Origin: Brachyspira catarrhinii
GTDB lineage: Bacteria > Spirochaetota > Brachyspiria > Brachyspirales > Brachyspiraceae
Direction of reading: 5' to 3'
Assembly (NCBI RefSeq): GCF_005518285.1
Contig: NZ_SJDU01000092.1
Span: forward strand, 1-7,131
DNA length: 7,131 nucleotides
Shown here: piece after piece, positions 5,974-7,131 of the stretch
How the letters are laid out: each line of letters opens with the position of its first letter
Numbering within the stretch: position 1 is the first letter of the stretch
Made by a program: the position numbers and the translations under genes
Notes under the pieces: model-generated
The model's database searches: none
The model's input: only the letters and a program-made list of their open reading frames with translations
Told to the model about the DNA's origin: nothing

Positions 5974-7032
5974 TTAAAGCATAGCCCTAAACGGTATATT
6001 TTGTTCATGTTCAAAACAATCTTCAAAACCTCTTGGGTGATGATATTGAATCAAATCTTTATCTCTCGGATAAACATATTTGCCTCCGACTTCCCAAATG
6101 AAAGGCTTAAATTTATATTGCAATCTGTCTTTTTTCATTTGATAAAGAACTTCTATCTCTCTAGTATCAGCCATGAAATTTGTCCAAACATCATAATGTA
6201 TTGGAATGATAACTTTACACCTTAAAGCTTCCGCCATTCTTAAAACATCAACGGAAGTCATTTTATCGGCTATTCCGACTGGATTTTCGCCATAAGATGC
6301 AAAAGCCACATCTATATCGTAATCTTTTCCATGTTTAGCAAAATATATCGAATAATGAGAATCTCCGCTATGATATATATTGCCTCCTGAAGTTTTTATA
6401 ATATAATTTACCGCTTTAACATCCATATCTGGAACTGTATTTCTTAAATCATCTGGAGGAGTTGTTACCAAACAGGTTCTATCGAAAGAATCAACCGCTA
6501 TAATTTCAACATCTTTAATTTTTATAGAATCGCCAGGTTTTACGATTATGCATCTTTCGGCTGGAACTCCCCATTCTATCCATTTTTCAACCGAATATTT
6601 TGGTCCTATAAATGGAATCGGTTCTTTAATATTTTGTAAAACCGCCGCCGCAACATTTATATCGATATGGTCGTTATGATAATGAGTCGAAAGTATAGCG
6701 TCAACTTTTTTTATTGCGAAAGGGTCTATTACGAAAGGGGAAGCTCTCAAATTAGGCTGTAATTTTCTTACTCCAGCCATATTAGCCATTTGATGTCCAG
6801 CGACCATATTTTTAGTTTTTTTAGTTCTTTTACCGTTACCGCACCATAAATCTATACAAATATTGGTATTTTCAGAGGATTTTATCCAAATTCCAACGCA
6901 TCCAAGCCACCACATAGCGAAAGAATTTGGTTCTACGATTTCTTCTTCTATTTCTTCGTTTAACCAAGTTCCCCATTCTGGAAAACTATCTAATATCCAT
7001 TTTTCCCTTGTAATTTCATTAATTTTTGCCAT
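5974..7032 (-). CDS. ulaG: L-ascorbate-6-phosphate lactonase
   Basis: Hydrolyses L-ascorbate 6-phosphate to 3-keto-L-gulonate 6-phosphate, the first intracellular step after PTS uptake; metallo-beta-lactamase fold, cytoplasmic. At 352 aa it matches E. coli UlaG (354). The metal motif HxHxDH is complete at H117-Y-H119-N-D121-H122 ([11 protein letters not shown]), followed by H221-SGD224 ([10 protein letters not shown]) and H279 (IIPIHYD). The N-terminal EKW.L..FPEWG and the [11 protein letters not shown] segment are typical. The start ATG 7032 has GGAGG at 7047-7043 with a 10-nt spacer. It lies 44 nt downstream of the preceding gene's stop. A weak -10-like TAGAAT (7063-7058) lacks a good -35, so the gene may be co-transcribed from further upstream. 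In E. coli ulaG is divergent from ulaA-F; here it leads the same operon. Confidence 0.96.
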   Translation of the reverse strand: MAKINEITREKWILDSFPEWGTWLNEEIEEEIVEPNSFAMWWLGCVGIWIKSSENTNICIDLWCGNGKRTKKTKNMVAGHQMANMAGVRKLQPNLRASPFVIDPFAIKKVDAILSTHYHNDHIDINVAAAVLQNIKEPIPFIGPKYSVEKWIEWGVPAERCIIVKPGDSIKIKDVEIIAVDSFDRTCLVTTPPDDLRNTVPDMDVKAVNYIIKTSGGNIYHSGDSHYSIYFAKHGKDYDIDVAFASYGENPVGIADKMTSVDVLRMAEALRCKVIIPIHYDVWTNFMADTREIEVLYQMKKDRLQYKFKPFIWEVGGKYVYPRDKDLIQYHHPRGFEDCFEHEQNIPFRAML

Positions 7033-7076
7033 TGATTTATTGCCTCCGTAATTATATATTCTATTTTACTATTTAT

Positions 7077-7131
7077 TTATAATAAACTTAAAATTTCCTC
7101 TTCGCTAATATCATTTTTTATTAATTTTTCA
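7077..7131 (-). CDS. C-terminal 17 codons of an upstream gene; possible PTS EIIA (ulaC)
   Basis: The only frame open to the right edge here encodes EKLIKNDISEEEILSLL and stops at TAA 7079-7077, 44 nt before ulaG in the same direction. The amphipathic, acidic ending resembles the C-termini of PTS EIIA proteins of the mannitol/fructose/ascorbate type, which often close with a pattern like EKLL...SKEEIL.LL. As the operon lacks a IIA gene elsewhere in the window, ulaC is a reasonable guess. Seventeen residues are too few to prove it; another protein ending in a helix is possible. Confidence 0.45.
   Translation of the reverse strand, partial: EKLIKNDISEEEILSLL

Noticed and set aside
7051..7087. 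Possible ulaG promoter (TAGAAT at 7063-7058 or TATAAT at 7056-7051)
   Set aside because: No reasonable -35 is found for either, and the second would start transcription inside the Shine-Dalgarno. Read-through from the upstream gene is simpler.
1..7131. CRISPR arrays, tRNA or rRNA genes, insertion sequences
   Set aside because: No regularly spaced repeats, no tRNA-like cloverleaf segments and no transposase with terminal repeats were found; the Rpn gene is a nuclease family often labelled putative transposase, but no element ends are visible.

Overview
The window is AT-rich (roughly 30% GC by eye) and every credible gene lies on the minus strand, so transcription runs from high to low coordinates. 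Gene content, low GC and the style of the Rpn-family protein at the left end suggest a spirochaete close to Brachyspira. That assignment is inferred from protein character and was not tested by a search.

Positions 7131 to 1013 hold a nearly complete L-ascorbate (vitamin C) utilisation operon. Read in the direction of transcription it contains: the last 17 codons of an upstream gene (7131-7077); ulaG, L-ascorbate-6-phosphate lactonase; ulaA, the PTS EIIC permease; ulaB, PTS EIIB; ulaE, L-xylulose-5-phosphate 3-epimerase; ulaF, L-ribulose-5-phosphate 4-epimerase; ulaD, 3-keto-L-gulonate-6-phosphate decarboxylase; and a Cof-type HAD phosphatase. Together these import and phosphorylate ascorbate, open the lactone, decarboxylate the product, and epimerise it twice to D-xylulose 5-phosphate for the pentose phosphate pathway. 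The EIIA subunit (ulaC) is not present as a complete gene. The gene fragment at the right edge is a candidate for its C-terminus. Spacing is tight (1, 2 and 24 nt at three junctions, at most about 111 nt), and no terminator or regulator gene is visible inside the cluster.

Start codons are unusual. ulaE appears to begin at an AUU codon behind a perfect GGAGG, which gives exactly the 284 residues of E. coli UlaE. The HAD gene appears to begin at UUG. ulaB begins at an AUG 15 nt inside the longest open frame.

Positions 984 to 859, just after the HAD gene, hold the amino-terminal stump of a metallophosphoesterase gene. It has a good ribosome binding site and a GDLHGK motif but stops after 41 codons, so it looks like the scar of a deletion or replacement.

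Positions 835 to 1 encode most of an Rpn-family PD-(D/E)XK nuclease, cut by the left window edge. It has a consensus promoter (TTGACA, 16 nt, extended -10 TGTTATAAT) whose predicted start site falls on the A of the AUG, so its mRNA should be leaderless. Within the gene, an in-frame AUG preceded by AAAGGAGG could start a separate small C-terminal protein. This is the gene-within-a-gene toxin/antitoxin layout reported for E. coli Rpn proteins, and it is the most interesting signal in the window.
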